The notes under the pieces are model-generated. The model saw only the letters and a list, made by a program, of their open reading frames with translations. It was not told where the DNA came from and did not search any database. The position numbers and the translations under genes were made by a program. This document shows positions 9,521 to 17,575 of a stretch of 49,136 nucleotides of DNA, piece by piece (position 1 is the first letter of the stretch; every line of letters starts with the position of its first letter). Source of the stretch: Mycobacterium palustre (lineage in GTDB: Bacteria > Actinomycetota > Actinomycetes > Mycobacteriales > Mycobacteriaceae); assembly GCF_002101785.1 (NCBI RefSeq), contig NZ_LQPJ01000118.1:1-49136 (forward strand). Direction: 5' to 3'.

Positions 9521-11026
9521 ATGCATGAGCGCACCGTCCGCGCCCGCACGACCATCGGCACCGTCGAAGGTTTCACCCGCGACGGCGTCCACCGCTGGCG
9601 AGCCATTCCCTATGCCCGGCCCCCGGTGGGGCGCCTGCGATTCCGCGCACCGCAACCGCCGCTGCCATGGTCGGGTGTGCGGCACTGCCACAGCGTCGGC
9701 AACTGCGCGCCACAGCAGCGCCGCTACACCATGCTCGGGGTGGGCCGCTACCAGCCCATGAGCGAGGACTGCCTCACCCTCAACGTGGTCACCCCCGAAA
9801 CCAGCGACGGGCAACCGCTGCCGGTCATGGTCTTCGTGCACGGCGGCGGCTACATCCTGGGCAGCTCGGCCACGCCGCTGTACGACGGCGCGGCGCTGGC
9901 CCGCCGCGGGTGTGTCTATGTGTCGGTCAACTACCGGCTGGGCGCCCTGGGATGCCTGGACCTGTCGTCGCTGTCCACCCCGGACATCCCCATCGACAGC
10001 AACCTGTACCTGCGCGACCTGGTGATGGCGCTGCGCTGGGTCCGCGACAACATCGCCGGCTTCGGCGGCGACCCCGACAACGTCACGATCTTCGGGGAAA
10101 GCGCGGGCGCGTGCATCACGGCCACGTTGTTGGCCGTGCCCGCCGCCAAGGGGCTGTTCGCCCAAGCGATTTCGGAAAGCCCGGCCTCGGGCCTGGTGCG
10201 GCCCAAGGAGATCGCCGACGAATTCGCGCACCGGTTCGTCCGGCTGCTCGGCGCGCGCAAGGAGGACGCCGCCGATGCGCTGATGCGGGCGTCCGCGGCG
10301 CAGTTGGTGAGGGCCCAACACCGGCTGATCGACCAGGGCATGGAGAACCGGCTGGGGGCGTTCCCGATCGGCCCGGTCACCGGCGACGACGTCCTGCCCT
10401 TGGACCCGGTCGAGGCCATGCGGTCCGGTCGGGCGCATCGGCTGCCCCTCATCGTGGGCACCAACGCCGAAGAGGGCCGGTTGTTCACCCGGTTCCTCAA
10501 GATGCTGCCGACGAACCAGTCGATGATCGAAGAGCTGTTGGCCGATACCGAACCGGCGGCCCGCGAACGGATTACCGCCGCCTACCCCGATTACCCCGCG
10601 CCGTCGGCATGCATCCAGCTCGGCGGCGACTTCGCGTTCAGCTCGGCGGCCTGGCAGATCGCCGAGGCCCACGGCGGCCACGCGCCCACCTACCTCTACC
10701 GGTATGACTTCGCCCCCCGCACGCTGCGCTGGTCGGGCCTGGGCGCCACGCACGCCACCGAGTTGCTGGCCGTCTTCGACGTCTACCGGACCAGGCTCGG
10801 TGCGCTGCTGACCGCGGCCGCCGATCGGGGCGCCGCGCTGCGGGTCAGCAACCAGGTGCAGCGGCGGTGGCGGTCCTTCAGCCGCACCGGGTCCCCGGGT
10901 GACGACTGGCCGGCCTACACCCCCGCCGACCGCGCCGTCATGGTCTTCGACCGCAAGACCCGCGTCGAGTTCGACCCGCACGCGGAGCGCCGGATGGCCT
11001 GGGACGGCTTCTCATTGGCGCAGTGA
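9521..11026 (+). CDS. lipT: Carboxylesterase family protein LipT
   Basis: 501 residues from ATG 9521. The frame is open much further upstream (to 8612), but that stretch is antisense to lppI and lacks esterase sequence. The protein is a type-B carboxylesterase. The N-terminal signature is RWRAIPYARPPVGRLRF, and SEDCLTLNV and the oxyanion segment HGGGY follow. The nucleophile elbow is GESAGA with Ser194. The acidic triad residue lies in GTNAEEG and the histidine in GATHATELLAVF. It should hydrolyse carboxylic esters; the natural substrate is unknown. It has no signal peptide, so it is probably cytoplasmic. The next gene begins 18 nt downstream, which suggests co-transcription with the kinase-fusion gene. 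Length and context agree with Rv2045c. Confidence 0.9.
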   Translation: MHERTVRARTTIGTVEGFTRDGVHRWRAIPYARPPVGRLRFRAPQPPLPWSGVRHCHSVGNCAPQQRRYTMLGVGRYQPMSEDCLTLNVVTPETSDGQPLPVMVFVHGGGYILGSSATPLYDGAALARRGCVYVSVNYRLGALGCLDLSSLSTPDIPIDSNLYLRDLVMALRWVRDNIAGFGGDPDNVTIFGESAGACITATLLAVPAAKGLFAQAISESPASGLVRPKEIADEFAHRFVRLLGARKEDAADALMRASAAQLVRAQHRLIDQGMENRLGAFPIGPVTGDDVLPLDPVEAMRSGRAHRLPLIVGTNAEEGRLFTRFLKMLPTNQSMIEELLADTEPAARERITAAYPDYPAPSACIQLGGDFAFSSAAWQIAEAHGGHAPTYLYRYDFAPRTLRWSGLGATHATELLAVFDVYRTRLGALLTAAADRGAALRVSNQVQRRWRSFSRTGSPGDDWPAYTPADRAVMVFDRKTRVEFDPHAERRMAWDGFSLAQ

Positions 11027-11044
11027 CCTGGCACGCTGACCCTC

Positions 11045-13057
11045 ATGCACGCCGACACCGAGCAAGTCATCGAGCGCCCCGCTGACCTCACGGCCTCGTG
11101 GTTGGCCTCGGCGATCGGCACCGGCCCCATCGCCGACTTCGCCGTGGAGCGCATCGGCACCGGCCAGATGAGCGAGTGCTACCGCGTCCGGCTCGACTAC
11201 GCCGACACCAACACCGACGGGCCCGAGTCCGTGGTGCTCAAGGTCGCGGCCACCGACCCGGTCAGCCGGCAGACCGGGCTGGCGCTGGGCCTCTACGAGC
11301 GCGAGGTCCGCTTCTACGGCGACATCGCCCCGGGCCTGGGCGGGCCCGTCGCGCCGTGCTATCACGCCGCCATCGACACCTCGACCGGCGTCTTCGACCT
11401 GTTGCTCGGCGACGCCGGGCCCGCGCTCGTGGGTGACGAAATCGCCGGCGCCACAAGCGAACAGGCCCGTCTGGGCGTCGTCGAGCTAGGGCGCTTGCAG
11501 GGCCCGCTGCTCGGGGACGCGGCGCTGGCCGAGGCGCCGTGGCTCAACCGCGAGACGCCGCTCAACCAGGCGATGATCGCCTCCCTGTACGCCGGCTTCA
11601 TCGACCGGTACGGCGAGCAGATCGCGCCCGAGCACCGCGCCGTGTGCGAGCGGCTGGTCGCCGCGTTCGACGGGTACGTCGCCCAGGAAGCCGAGCCGGG
11701 TCGCATCCGGGGCCTGGTGCACGGCGACTACCGCCTGGACAACATGCTGTTCGGCGCCGCGGGAGCCGACCGCCCGCTGACCGTGGTTGACTGGCAGACC
11801 GTTTCGTGGGGACCGGCGCTGACCGACCTGTCGTACTTTCTGGGCTGCGCGCTGCGCACCGAGGACCGCCGCGAGCGCTACGACGAATTGTTGCTCGCCT
11901 ACCACGAGGCGCTCGGACCCGCAGCGCCCATCGGCCTTGCCGAGGTCGCCGAAGGCGTTCGCCGGCAAAGCTTTTTCGGCGTGACAATGGCGATCGTCTC
12001 CTCGATGCTGGTGGAGCGCACCGACCGCGGCGACCGGATGTTCATGACGATGCTGCAACGCAACTGCGAGCACGTGCTCGACACCGACGCGTTGGCGACG
12101 CTCCCGGCTCACACCGCCGACACCGCGGCGCCGGAACCACTTCGCCCCACGGACGACGACGAACTAGCGCACGCCCCGACCGCCGAGCCGCTGTGGAGCG
12201 AGAGCTGGTACGCCGACTTCGTCGATGCCGCACAGGGATTGGGCGGCTGGTTTCGCATCGGCCTGATAGCCAACCAGCAGAAGGCATGGGTGCATGCGTT
12301 GCTGTGCGGGCCCGACATGCCCACCGTGGCAGTCGACGATCCCGAGGTCTCGCTGCCGGCCGACCCGTGGGCGGTGCGCACCGACGACCTCGAGCTGGGC
12401 CACTCCGCCACCGCGCCGCTGCACACCTACCGCGTCGACCTGCGCGCGCGGGCGCAGGCCTACCGGGACCCCGCGGCACTGTTGCGCGGAGAGCCGGGCA
12501 CCCCCGTCGAGCTGACGATGAACCTGGTGTGGACCACCGACGGCACACCCTACAAGTACCGGTTGACGACGCGGTACGAAATCCCTTGCGCCGTAACGGG
12601 AACCATCGTCATCGACGGCACTAACTATCGCGTCGACTCGGTTCCGGGCCAGCGCGACCACTCCTGGGGCGTGCGCGACTGGTGGAGCATGGACTGGATC
12701 TGGAGCGCGCTGCACCTCGACGACGGCACGCATCTGCACGGGGTCCACATCCGCATCCCGGGCGCGCCCACCTTCAGCGTCGGCTACCTTCAGGACGCCG
12801 ACGGCAACGTGACCGATCTGCGGACCGTCTCCTCGCGGGAATCCTTCGACGCCAACGGTTTACCGTTGCACGCGACCCTAGAGCTCGATCCGGGTGGGCT
12901 CGCCGCCGATCTGGAGGTGCGCGGGCAGGCGCCCGTGCGGCTGACCGCCGACGACGGTCGGGTGAGCCAGTTCCCCCGGGCCTGGGTGAACGTCAGCACG
13001 GCCGACGGGCGCGGCGGTGTCGGTTGGGTCGAATGGAACCGCAACCTCGCCCGGTAG
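11045..13057 (+). CDS. Phosphotransferase (APH-like) fused to a DUF7064/lipocalin-like domain
   Basis: 670 residues. Residues 1-345 are an aminoglycoside-phosphotransferase/ecdysteroid-kinase-like fold: the N-lobe has VVLKVAAT with the likely ATP-binding Lys, the catalytic loop is HGDYRLDNMLF (His226, Asp228), and the metal-binding segment is VVDWQTVSWGP. Residues 370-670 look like the hydroxyneurosporene-synthase/AttH-related beta-barrel seen in DUF7064/7065 proteins, including GQRDHSWGVRDWW and a run of beta strands. Kinase and barrel are usually separate genes, so a two-step or substrate-delivery role on a hydrophobic hydroxylated small molecule is a reasonable inference. No resistance phenotype should be assumed from the APH fold. 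It sits between lipT (18-nt gap) and gntK (overlapping), so a lipT-fusion-gntK operon is likely. Confidence 0.82.
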   Translation: MHADTEQVIERPADLTASWLASAIGTGPIADFAVERIGTGQMSECYRVRLDYADTNTDGPESVVLKVAATDPVSRQTGLALGLYEREVRFYGDIAPGLGGPVAPCYHAAIDTSTGVFDLLLGDAGPALVGDEIAGATSEQARLGVVELGRLQGPLLGDAALAEAPWLNRETPLNQAMIASLYAGFIDRYGEQIAPEHRAVCERLVAAFDGYVAQEAEPGRIRGLVHGDYRLDNMLFGAAGADRPLTVVDWQTVSWGPALTDLSYFLGCALRTEDRRERYDELLLAYHEALGPAAPIGLAEVAEGVRRQSFFGVTMAIVSSMLVERTDRGDRMFMTMLQRNCEHVLDTDALATLPAHTADTAAPEPLRPTDDDELAHAPTAEPLWSESWYADFVDAAQGLGGWFRIGLIANQQKAWVHALLCGPDMPTVAVDDPEVSLPADPWAVRTDDLELGHSATAPLHTYRVDLRARAQAYRDPAALLRGEPGTPVELTMNLVWTTDGTPYKYRLTTRYEIPCAVTGTIVIDGTNYRVDSVPGQRDHSWGVRDWWSMDWIWSALHLDDGTHLHGVHIRIPGAPTFSVGYLQDADGNVTDLRTVSSRESFDANGLPLHATLELDPGGLAADLEVRGQAPVRLTADDGRVSQFPRAWVNVSTADGRGGVGWVEWNRNLAR

Positions 13058-13572
13058 CCGGCGCGTGGCCGCCCGTGGTCGTGATGGGTGTCTCCGGCTC
13101 GGGCAAGTCGACGGTGGGGGTGGCGCTCGCACGACGGTTGCGGGTGCCCTTCGTCGACGCCGACACGCTGCACCCGCCGGCCAACATCGCCAAGATGAGC
13201 GCCGGCGAGCCGCTCGACGACGACGACCGCCACCCGTGGCTGCAGAAGGTCGGTGAATGGCTGGCCCGGCACCGCGACGGTGGTGTCGCGAGCTGTTCGG
13301 CACTCAAACGCCGATACCGCGACCAGCTGCGGGCCCACTGCCCGGGCGTCGAGTTCCTGCATCTGCGCGGCACGCCGGAACTGATCGGCGGCAGGCTGGC
13401 GACCAGAACCGGCCATTTCATGCCCGCCGCGCTGCTGCGGTCGCAATTCGAGACGCTCGAACCCCTCGGCGCGGGCGAGGCGGGAGCCACCGTCGACGCC
13501 TCTGACGGCGTCGACGCGATCATCGACACCTTCCTGGCGCTTACCAGGGGCGGCGGCGACGGCGGGTCGTGA
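13033..13572 (+). CDS. gntK: Gluconokinase
   Basis: 179 residues from ATG 13033, which overlaps the end of the preceding gene by 25 nt; GTG 13075 is an alternative that would start just before the P-loop. The Walker A motif is GVSGSGKST. It is followed by the thermoresistant-gluconokinase signatures DADTLHPPANIAKM, DDDRHPWL, SALKRRYRDQLR and TGHFMPAALLRSQFETLE. It phosphorylates D-gluconate to 6-phosphogluconate with ATP, feeding the pentose phosphate pathway. No gluconate permease is adjacent. The gene ends 32 nt inside the convergent DoxX gene, an antisense 3' overlap. Confidence 0.88.
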   Translation: MEPQPRPVAGAWPPVVVMGVSGSGKSTVGVALARRLRVPFVDADTLHPPANIAKMSAGEPLDDDDRHPWLQKVGEWLARHRDGGVASCSALKRRYRDQLRAHCPGVEFLHLRGTPELIGGRLATRTGHFMPAALLRSQFETLEPLGAGEAGATVDASDGVDAIIDTFLALTRGGGDGGS

Positions 13573-14539
13573 CCCCGTCGCCGACCCGCTCGCGCGCGGC
13601 GTCGGCCAGCTGGCTCCCGCGGGCGGCCGCGGCGTCGGCGAGGTGGCTGCCGCGCAGCCGCGCGATCTCGGCGAGTTCCTCCGCCCGTTCGCGGGCCGTG
13701 TCCGCCAACTCCTCGCCGCGCTTGCGCGCCTTCTTGGCCAGCGGTGCGCCGCGCTCCGCGGCGGTGCTGGCCAGCTCCTCGCCGCGCTTGCGGGCCCTCT
13801 TGGCCAGCGGTGCGCCGCGTTCGGCCGCGGTGCTGGCCAGTTCGCGGCCGCGTTCGAGGGCGGCCTCGGCGTACGGCGCGCCCTTTTCGGCGGCGGTGCT
13901 GGCGAGCTCGCGGCCGCGTTCGAGGGCGGCCTCGGCATAGGGCGCGCCCTTTTCGGCGGCGGTGCTGGCGAGTTCGCGGCCGCGTTCGGCGCCGAGCTGC
14001 AGCCCGTGCACGATCTTTTCGCCGAGCTCGCCCAGGTCGGCGTCGAACGCGTCGTCGGATTTGGGCAGCGCCGAGGACACCCGCTCGGACAGCCGCCCCG
14101 CCGCCCGGCGGCTGCGCCACCCCAGGGACGGCTTGCCGGCCGTATCGGCCGACGCGATTATCAGGCCGCCCAGCAGGCTCAGGTCGGTCAGGAACTCCTT
14201 GCGCTTGTGCGCCTTGACCTGCGGGTCGCTCTCACTCCAGAACATGTGTGCCCCGAGGTTGGCCGGCAGCACCGTCAAGGCCAGGGCCGCCGAGGCGATG
14301 CGGGGCGCTTTGCCAGTGGCGAGCAGCAGTCCGCCGCCGATCTGCACGGCCGCGTTGATCTGGGCGAACGTCTGGGGATCGCTGGGAATCTTGCTGCCGA
14401 CCGGACCCGGCAGCGCCCGAAGCCCGTCCACCGTGGGCGCCGCGGCTTCCGCGGCCGGCTTGGGATTGCGCAACGAGTCGATTCCTTGGCCGATGAACAC
14501 CGCCGACAACAGGGGTCTCGCGATTCTGCGGATCAACAT
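13541..14539 (-). CDS. DoxX family membrane protein with six 22-residue C-terminal repeats
   Basis: 332 residues from ATG 14539 (MLIRRIARPLLSAVFIGQG), the standard start of mycobacterial DoxX proteins; the frame stays open upstream, but that sequence has no DoxX character. Residues 1-135 hold about four hydrophobic helices of the DoxX fold with the conserved GQGIDSL and ANLGAH segments. Residues 185-316 are six consecutive 22-residue units of the type ERGRELASTAAEKGAPYAEAAL. Each unit is two 11-residue halves, predicted to give a long amphipathic Ala/Glu/Lys/Arg helix. The tail is TTRRRRRPW. DoxX proteins are quinone- or redox-linked membrane proteins in some systems; the role of this one is unknown. 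It is divergent from pncA. Confidence 0.85.
   Translation of the reverse strand: MLIRRIARPLLSAVFIGQGIDSLRNPKPAAEAAAPTVDGLRALPGPVGSKIPSDPQTFAQINAAVQIGGGLLLATGKAPRIASAALALTVLPANLGAHMFWSESDPQVKAHKRKEFLTDLSLLGGLIIASADTAGKPSLGWRSRRAAGRLSERVSSALPKSDDAFDADLGELGEKIVHGLQLGAERGRELASTAAEKGAPYAEAALERGRELASTAAEKGAPYAEAALERGRELASTAAERGAPLAKRARKRGEELASTAAERGAPLAKKARKRGEELADTARERAEELAEIARLRGSHLADAAAARGSQLADAARERVGDGVTTRRRRRPW
13592..13987 (-). repeat. Six tandem 66-bp coding repeats
   Basis: The units encode residues 185-316 of the DoxX-family protein. The first two (residues 185-206 and 207-228) are identical in protein. Units 3 and 4 share AERGAPLAK, and units 5 and 6 are more divergent. The 66-bp period preserves frame and should allow copy-number changes by slippage or recombination. 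Confidence 0.85.
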
Positions 14540-14630
14540 GGCAGCTGGATTACCCCACCGACCGGCGAACAAACCGCCGGCTGCGCGCGGGCCAAAGGCG
14601 CAGCTATCTTTCGGCGATAGGGTGGAGTGC

Positions 14631-15191
14631 GTGCGGGCGTTGATCATCGTCGACGTGCAAAACGACTTCTGCGAGGGCGGCTCGCTGCCGGTCGGCGGGG
14701 GCGCGCGGCTGGCTTCGGCCATCAACGAGCACTTGGCTGCCGACCCCGCCTACGCCCACGTCGTGGCAACCCAGGACTTCCATGTCGACCCGGGCGACCA
14801 CTTCTCCGACCACCCCGACTTCTCGTCGTCCTGGCCGCCGCACTGCGTCGCCGGAACCCCGGGCGCGGATCTACGCCCCGACCTCGACACCGGCCGGATC
14901 GAGGCGGTCTTCCGCAAGGGGCACCATGCCGCCGCCTACAGCGGCTTCGAGGGCGTCGACGAGGAGGGAACCCCGCTGCTCGACTGGCTGCGCCGCCGGG
15001 GGGTCGACGCCGTCGACGTGGTCGGCATCGCCACCGACCATTGCGTCCGCCGGACCGCGCAGGACGCGGCGGGGGCCGGTTTGACGACCAGGGTGCTGCT
15101 GGGCCTCACGGCGGCCGTGGCGCCCGAGTCGGCCGGCCAGGCCCTGGAAGAGATGCGCGACGCGGGCGTCGAGCTGGTTGGCACCCTCTGA
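14631..15191 (+). CDS. pncA: Nicotinamidase/pyrazinamidase PncA
   Basis: 186 residues from GTG 14631, giving the same length as M. tuberculosis PncA; an in-frame GTG lies three codons upstream. All functional residues fall at the M. tuberculosis positions: catalytic Asp8, Lys96 and Cys138 (in ATDHC), and metal ligands Asp49, His51, His57 and His71. It deamidates nicotinamide to nicotinate for NAD salvage and would convert pyrazinamide to pyrazinoic acid. His57, which is Asp in pyrazinamide-resistant M. bovis, is intact. The TGA stop shares one base with the ATG of the next gene, so the two are translationally coupled. It is divergent from the DoxX repeat gene, with a 91-bp gap. Confidence 0.96.
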   Translation: MRALIIVDVQNDFCEGGSLPVGGGARLASAINEHLAADPAYAHVVATQDFHVDPGDHFSDHPDFSSSWPPHCVAGTPGADLRPDLDTGRIEAVFRKGHHAAAYSGFEGVDEEGTPLLDWLRRRGVDAVDVVGIATDHCVRRTAQDAAGAGLTTRVLLGLTAAVAPESAGQALEEMRDAGVELVGTL

Positions 15192-16015
15192 TGGCGCTGC
15201 CGCCGGATCGGGGGCGGCTGCTCGCCGCGGCGGAGCGCTCCCCGCAGGCGGCCGCCTCGCACGACCGCGCCGGATGGGTGGGGCTGTTCACCGCCGACGG
15301 CCGGGTGGAAGACCCGGTGGGTTCGCGCCCGCACGTGGGGCACGCGCAGATCGGCCGTTTCTACGACACCTTCATCGGCCCGCGGGACATCACGTTCCGC
15401 CGCGACCTCGACATCGTGTTCGGCACCGCGGTGCTGCGCGATCTCGAACTCGAGGTGTCGATGGGCTCGGACGTGACCATGCACATCCCGGCGATCCTGC
15501 GCTATGACCTGCGAGAAGACCTTCGAGAAGATTTGCGAGAAGCCAACGGGGACTGGCGGATTGCCCGGTTGCGCGCCTACTGGGAGCTGCCGGCGATGAT
15601 GCTGCAGTTCCTGCGCACCGGATCGCGGGCGGCCGGGCCGGCCGTGCAGCTGTCGCGCGGCCTGTTCGCCAATCAAGGACTACCGGGCGCGGCCGGCTTC
15701 ATGACGGGCTTCCGGCGGGCCGGCGCACGGCACAAGCGGCGGGTGCGGACGTTCCTCGATGCCCTCGCCCGGGAGGACAAACCGGCCGCCCTGCGCGCGT
15801 TATCGTCAAGCGGCCCAATAACATTGGGTGACGACGACGCGCTCGACGCCACCGAACTCGTCGAGCGACTCAACGGGGCCGGCTGCACCAAGATGATCGG
15901 CGCGGGCCCCACGGTCGCGGTTTCGCTGGACTCGGCGCGCGGGCGCGCCCTCGTCTTCGCCGACGTGACGCGGCGGGGAAACGCCGTCAACCGGATCCGC
16001 TACTTTCCCGCCTGA
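15191..16015 (+). CDS. SnoaL/NTF2-like protein, Rv2042c-like
   Basis: 274 residues from ATG 15191, which overlaps the pncA stop by one base. The N-terminal half is a cone-shaped NTF2/ketosteroid-isomerase-like fold (DRAGWVGLFTADGRVEDPVGS, HVGHAQIGRFYDTFIGP). A second, weaker copy may follow from about residue 175 (VRTFLDALAREDKPAALRALSS). A short duplicated stretch near 15508-15545 encodes LREDLREDLRE. The order pncA then this gene matches Rv2043c-Rv2042c. Catalytic residues are not evident, and substrate and function are unknown. Coupling to pncA could mean a shared role or just a shared transcript. Confidence 0.82.
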   Translation: MALPPDRGRLLAAAERSPQAAASHDRAGWVGLFTADGRVEDPVGSRPHVGHAQIGRFYDTFIGPRDITFRRDLDIVFGTAVLRDLELEVSMGSDVTMHIPAILRYDLREDLREDLREANGDWRIARLRAYWELPAMMLQFLRTGSRAAGPAVQLSRGLFANQGLPGAAGFMTGFRRAGARHKRRVRTFLDALAREDKPAALRALSSSGPITLGDDDALDATELVERLNGAGCTKMIGAGPTVAVSLDSARGRALVFADVTRRGNAVNRIRYFPA

Positions 16016-16059
16016 CGACAACGGGGCGGCCGAAGACACGTTGCCGGGGCCAGCGCGGT

Positions 16060-16410
16060 TCAGCGCGCGAGCATCAGCGCCAGCGTCGCCGCCGACAGGC
16101 CCAAGTAGGCGCCGGGAAACGCGATGTTGTACAAGACGCGTGCCCTCAAATGGGTGACGACGGCGCCGACGAAAAACAGCACGAGGCCCGCCGCGGCCGC
16201 AATTCCCAACGCGCGCAGGCCCAGCAGCCCGACGACCAGCCCGGCGGCCCCGGCTAGCTTGGCGGCCCCCAGCGCCGGCAACCACGAACGCGGCACCCCC
16301 ACCTCGGCCGAGTTCGCCAGCACGAAGCCGGCGGGAACGAAGTCGGCTAGGGCAATGCCGGCGGTGACAACGGCGGTCGTCAGCGCGACGACGACGCATG
16401 CGGTGTTCAT
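16060..16410 (-). CDS. DoxX-like small membrane protein
   Basis: 116 residues from ATG 16410, with four predicted hydrophobic helices. The segment VPRSWLPALGAAKLAGAAGLVVGLLG is typical of the DoxX-like family (DUF4267/DoxX_2 type), often found beside ECF sigma factors that carry SnoaL tails. It is divergent from such a sigma gene at 16580. A 27-residue open frame with a strong ribosome site ends 6 nt before this start. Only a weak Shine-Dalgarno (CGGCAG) precedes the ATG, so translation may depend on the upstream frame. Function unknown. Confidence 0.78.
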   Translation of the reverse strand: MNTACVVVALTTAVVTAGIALADFVPAGFVLANSAEVGVPRSWLPALGAAKLAGAAGLVVGLLGLRALGIAAAAGLVLFFVGAVVTHLRARVLYNIAFPGAYLGLSAATLALMLAR

Positions 16411-16416
16411 CTGCCG

Positions 16417-16500
16417 TCAATGCCTTGGCACGCAGCTGTTTCGGAAGCGGCGAGCCGGATGGCCGCGGCACACGCGGCGGCGCACAATCGATAGGGTCAT
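16417..16500 (-). CDS. Possible 27-residue leader peptide upstream of the DoxX-like gene
   Basis: ATG 16500 follows AAAGGAGA with a spacing of 8-9 nt, one of the best ribosome sites in the window. The frame encodes a very basic peptide beginning MTLSIVRRRVCR with two cysteines, and it stops 6 nt before the DoxX-like ATG. Actinobacterial leader peptides rich in Arg and Cys are known upstream of stress and sulfur genes. A shared function here is inference, and translation is unproven. Confidence 0.45.
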   Translation of the reverse strand: MTLSIVRRRVCRGHPARRFRNSCVPRH

Positions 16501-16579
16501 GGTGCTGGTCTCCTTTGCAAAAGAAAGTTCGACGGATGCGGTCATCGTCTTGACGACTCCCGTACAGAAAAGGTGACCC

Positions 16580-17575
16580 ATGACCGCACAACAGGATCTC
16601 GTGGATCTCGCCCAACGCTTCGATGCCGACCGACCGCGCCTGAGGTCGGTCGCGTTCCAGCTGTTGGGCTCGGCCGCCGACGCCGACGACGCGGTGCAGT
16701 CGGCCTGGCTCAAGGCCAGCCGTTCCGACTTCCACGCCGTTCACAACCTCACCGGCTGGTTCACCACGATCACCGCCCACGAGGCGTTCGACCAGCTGCG
16801 CGCCCGCGCGCGACGGGCCGAGCGACCGCTGGCCGGCACCGACGAGCTGGACCGGTTGGCCGGCAGCGCCGCCGCACCGGCCGACGAGGAGGCGCTGCTG
16901 GCCGACGCGGTCGACCGGGCGCTGCTCGTCGTGCTCGATCGGCTCTCGCCGGCGCAGCGCGTGGCCTTCGTGCTGCACGACGTGTTCGCGATGCCGTTCG
17001 AGGACATCGCCGCCGTGCTGGACCGGTCGCCGGCCGCCGCGAAGAAGCTGGCCAGCCGGGCCCGCGGGCGACTGCACGAGGGCCCGGCCGTCCCACCCAG
17101 CCGCGCCGCCGACCACCTCGAGATCGTCGAAGCGTTCTTGGCGGCCTCCCGCGGCGGCGACATCGCGACGTTGCTCGACCTGTTGGCCCCCGACGTGGTG
17201 CGTCGGGTCGATCCCGCGCTGGTCCCCGGCGACGTTCCGCTCGAGGTGCGCGGCGCCAGGGAGGTCGCCGAGGAGACCCGCCGCTTCGCCCGGCGGGCGC
17301 GGGTCGGCGCCGTCGTGCTCATCGACGGTGCCCCGGGCATCGTCATCGCCCCCCGCGGGCGCCCGCGGGCGATGCTGCGGATCGGGATCGGCGCCGACAA
17401 CCGCATCCATACGATCGACATCACCGGCGACGCCGCCCGCCTGCGGGAAGCCGTTCTGGCGCTGCCGGGCGGGGCGTCTCAGCCAGACCACAGGCGCATC
17501 CGGTACCAAGGACGCCGGACACGGCCGGCGGGGCAACCGGCCACTCGGCGACCCCGGGAGCACCATGGTCGATAG
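16580..17575 (+). CDS. ECF sigma factor with SnoaL-like C-terminal domain (SigJ/SigI-like)
   Basis: 331 residues from ATG 16580, preceded by AAAGGTGA. Residues 8-90 carry sigma region 2 (ADADDAVQSAWLKASRSD, LTGWFTTITAHEAFDQLRAR). Residues 115-170 carry region 4 (LSPAQRVAFVLHDVFAMPFEDIAAVL, AAAKKLASRARGRL). Residues 180-295 form a SnoaL-like domain that in this sigma group modulates activity in place of a separate anti-sigma factor. The last 30 residues are Arg/Pro-rich and probably disordered. The gene is divergent from the DoxX-like gene, a common arrangement for this group. It overlaps the sugar-binding lipoprotein gene by 11 nt. It is an insertion relative to the Rv2042c-Rv2041c order. Confidence 0.85.
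   Translation: MTAQQDLVDLAQRFDADRPRLRSVAFQLLGSAADADDAVQSAWLKASRSDFHAVHNLTGWFTTITAHEAFDQLRARARRAERPLAGTDELDRLAGSAAAPADEEALLADAVDRALLVVLDRLSPAQRVAFVLHDVFAMPFEDIAAVLDRSPAAAKKLASRARGRLHEGPAVPPSRAADHLEIVEAFLAASRGGDIATLLDLLAPDVVRRVDPALVPGDVPLEVRGAREVAEETRRFARRARVGAVVLIDGAPGIVIAPRGRPRAMLRIGIGADNRIHTIDITGDAARLREAVLALPGGASQPDHRRIRYQGRRTRPAGQPATRRPREHHGR

Noticed and set aside
11045..12100. Aminoglycoside resistance gene
   Set aside because: The kinase fold is shared by many metabolic enzymes and it is fused to a lipocalin-like barrel; nothing supports a resistance role.
13592..13987. CRISPR array
   Set aside because: The 66-bp repeats are contiguous, in frame and coding, with no spacers.
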